A stretch of 64,000 nt of DNA, from NCBI RefSeq assembly GCF_001750725.1, contig NZ_CP017279.1, positions 2,914,001 to 2,978,000 on the forward strand, in the 5' to 3' direction. The notes below the pieces were generated by a model. The model made no database searches. It had not been told where the DNA came from and was given only the letters and a program-made list of their open reading frames with translations. This DNA comes from Enterobacter ludwigii. Lineage in GTDB: Bacteria; Pseudomonadota; Gammaproteobacteria; Enterobacterales; Enterobacteriaceae. This document shows positions 63,708-64,000 of the stretch, in pieces; position 1 is the first letter of the stretch, and each line of letters begins with the position of its first letter. A program made the position numbers and the translations under genes.

Positions 63708-64000
63708 TTAGTCGGGAGTAAAGTGACGTAAATGTTGCACGGTTGCCAGCCATGCTGCCACCCAGCCGATCATCGAGCACACCAGCAGCAGTAACAGGCA
63801 CTCATCGAACCCTAAGCCACTGATATCAAACTTCGTTCCGAAAACCTGCGCCACCTCGGTTACGGCAGAGGACAGCCGCATCACCAAAATTTCTGACAAT
63901 ATCAGTGAAAGAAATGCGCCGGAAAAACCGAGCAATGCGCCACCGTACAGGAACGGACGCAGGATGAAGCCATCCGTCGCACCAATCAGTTTCTGCACGT
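63708..64000 (-). CDS. ftsX: Cell-division protein FtsX, C-terminal part
   Basis: The last 97 or so residues of the FtsX membrane subunit, cut by the window end. Visible features are the membrane segment [22 protein letters not shown], the extracytoplasmic short loop (ISGLGFDEC), a final membrane segment ([21 protein letters not shown]) and the cytoplasmic tail HLRHFTPD. FtsX works with FtsE to activate septal amidases. The frame runs off the right edge, so its start is not in the window. Confidence 0.95.
   Translation of the reverse strand, partial: VQKLIGATDGFILRPFLYGGALLGFSGAFLSLILSEILVMRLSSAVTEVAQVFGTKFDISGLGFDECLLLLLVCSMIGWVAAWLATVQHLRHFTPD

Overview
The window is ordinary chromosomal backbone of an enteric gammaproteobacterium. 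Gene content, order and protein sequence follow the Escherichia coli K-12 stretch from igaA (yrfF) to ftsX almost gene for gene. Differences in accessory genes, the moderately high GC content and the REP-like elements point to Enterobacter or a near relative (Leclercia, Lelliottia or Klebsiella group). That genus-level guess is inference; the family-level placement is firm. I found no tRNA, rRNA, CRISPR array, insertion sequence, prophage or frameshifted gene. Every large gene looks intact except those cut by the window ends (igaA at the left, ftsX at the right).

Layout, left to right. (1) Envelope stress, nucleotidase and heat-shock genes: igaA, yrfG, hslR, hslO, then pckA (gluconeogenesis). 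(2) The ompR-envZ osmosensing pair on the minus strand, with greB and yhgF divergent from it. (3) The feoABC ferrous iron operon behind Fur- and FNR-like sites, then a small secreted DUF1471 protein, bioH, gntX and nfuA. (4) gntT behind two GntR operators. (5) The maltose block malQ-malP and divergent malT, with MalT boxes between. (6) The glp block glpEGR and divergent glpD. (7) The glycogen operon glgBXCAP. (8) asd, yhgN, then gntR and gntKU with tandem GntR operators. (9) yhhW, yhhX, the small RNA RyhB with a Fur box, and yhhY. (10) ggt, yhhA and the phosphate-starvation operon ugpBAECQ with Pho boxes. (11) The branched-chain amino acid uptake genes livKHMGF and livJ flanking panM. (12) A PuuE-like 4-aminobutyrate aminotransferase, then rpoH and the end of ftsX.

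The common theme is carbon and reserve metabolism: gluconate, maltodextrin, glycerol-3-phosphate, glycogen and gluconeogenesis. Around it sit iron, phosphate and amino-acid uptake modules, each with its own recognisable operator. GntR connects two separate loci (gntT and gntKU). MalP and GlgP are paralogous phosphorylases acting on maltodextrin and glycogen. The GlpR operator at glpD and the Pho boxes at ugpB both govern glycerol-3-phosphate use.

Differences from E. coli K-12: yhgE is missing between hslO and pckA, and the rtc genes are missing between malT and glpR. A DUF1471 gene sits where E. coli has yhgA. A PuuE-like aminotransferase lies between livJ and rpoH. Two families of short palindromic repeats occupy intergenic spaces. 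I see no convincing new biological system; the best leads are the extra aminotransferase, the DUF1471 gene and the repeat families.
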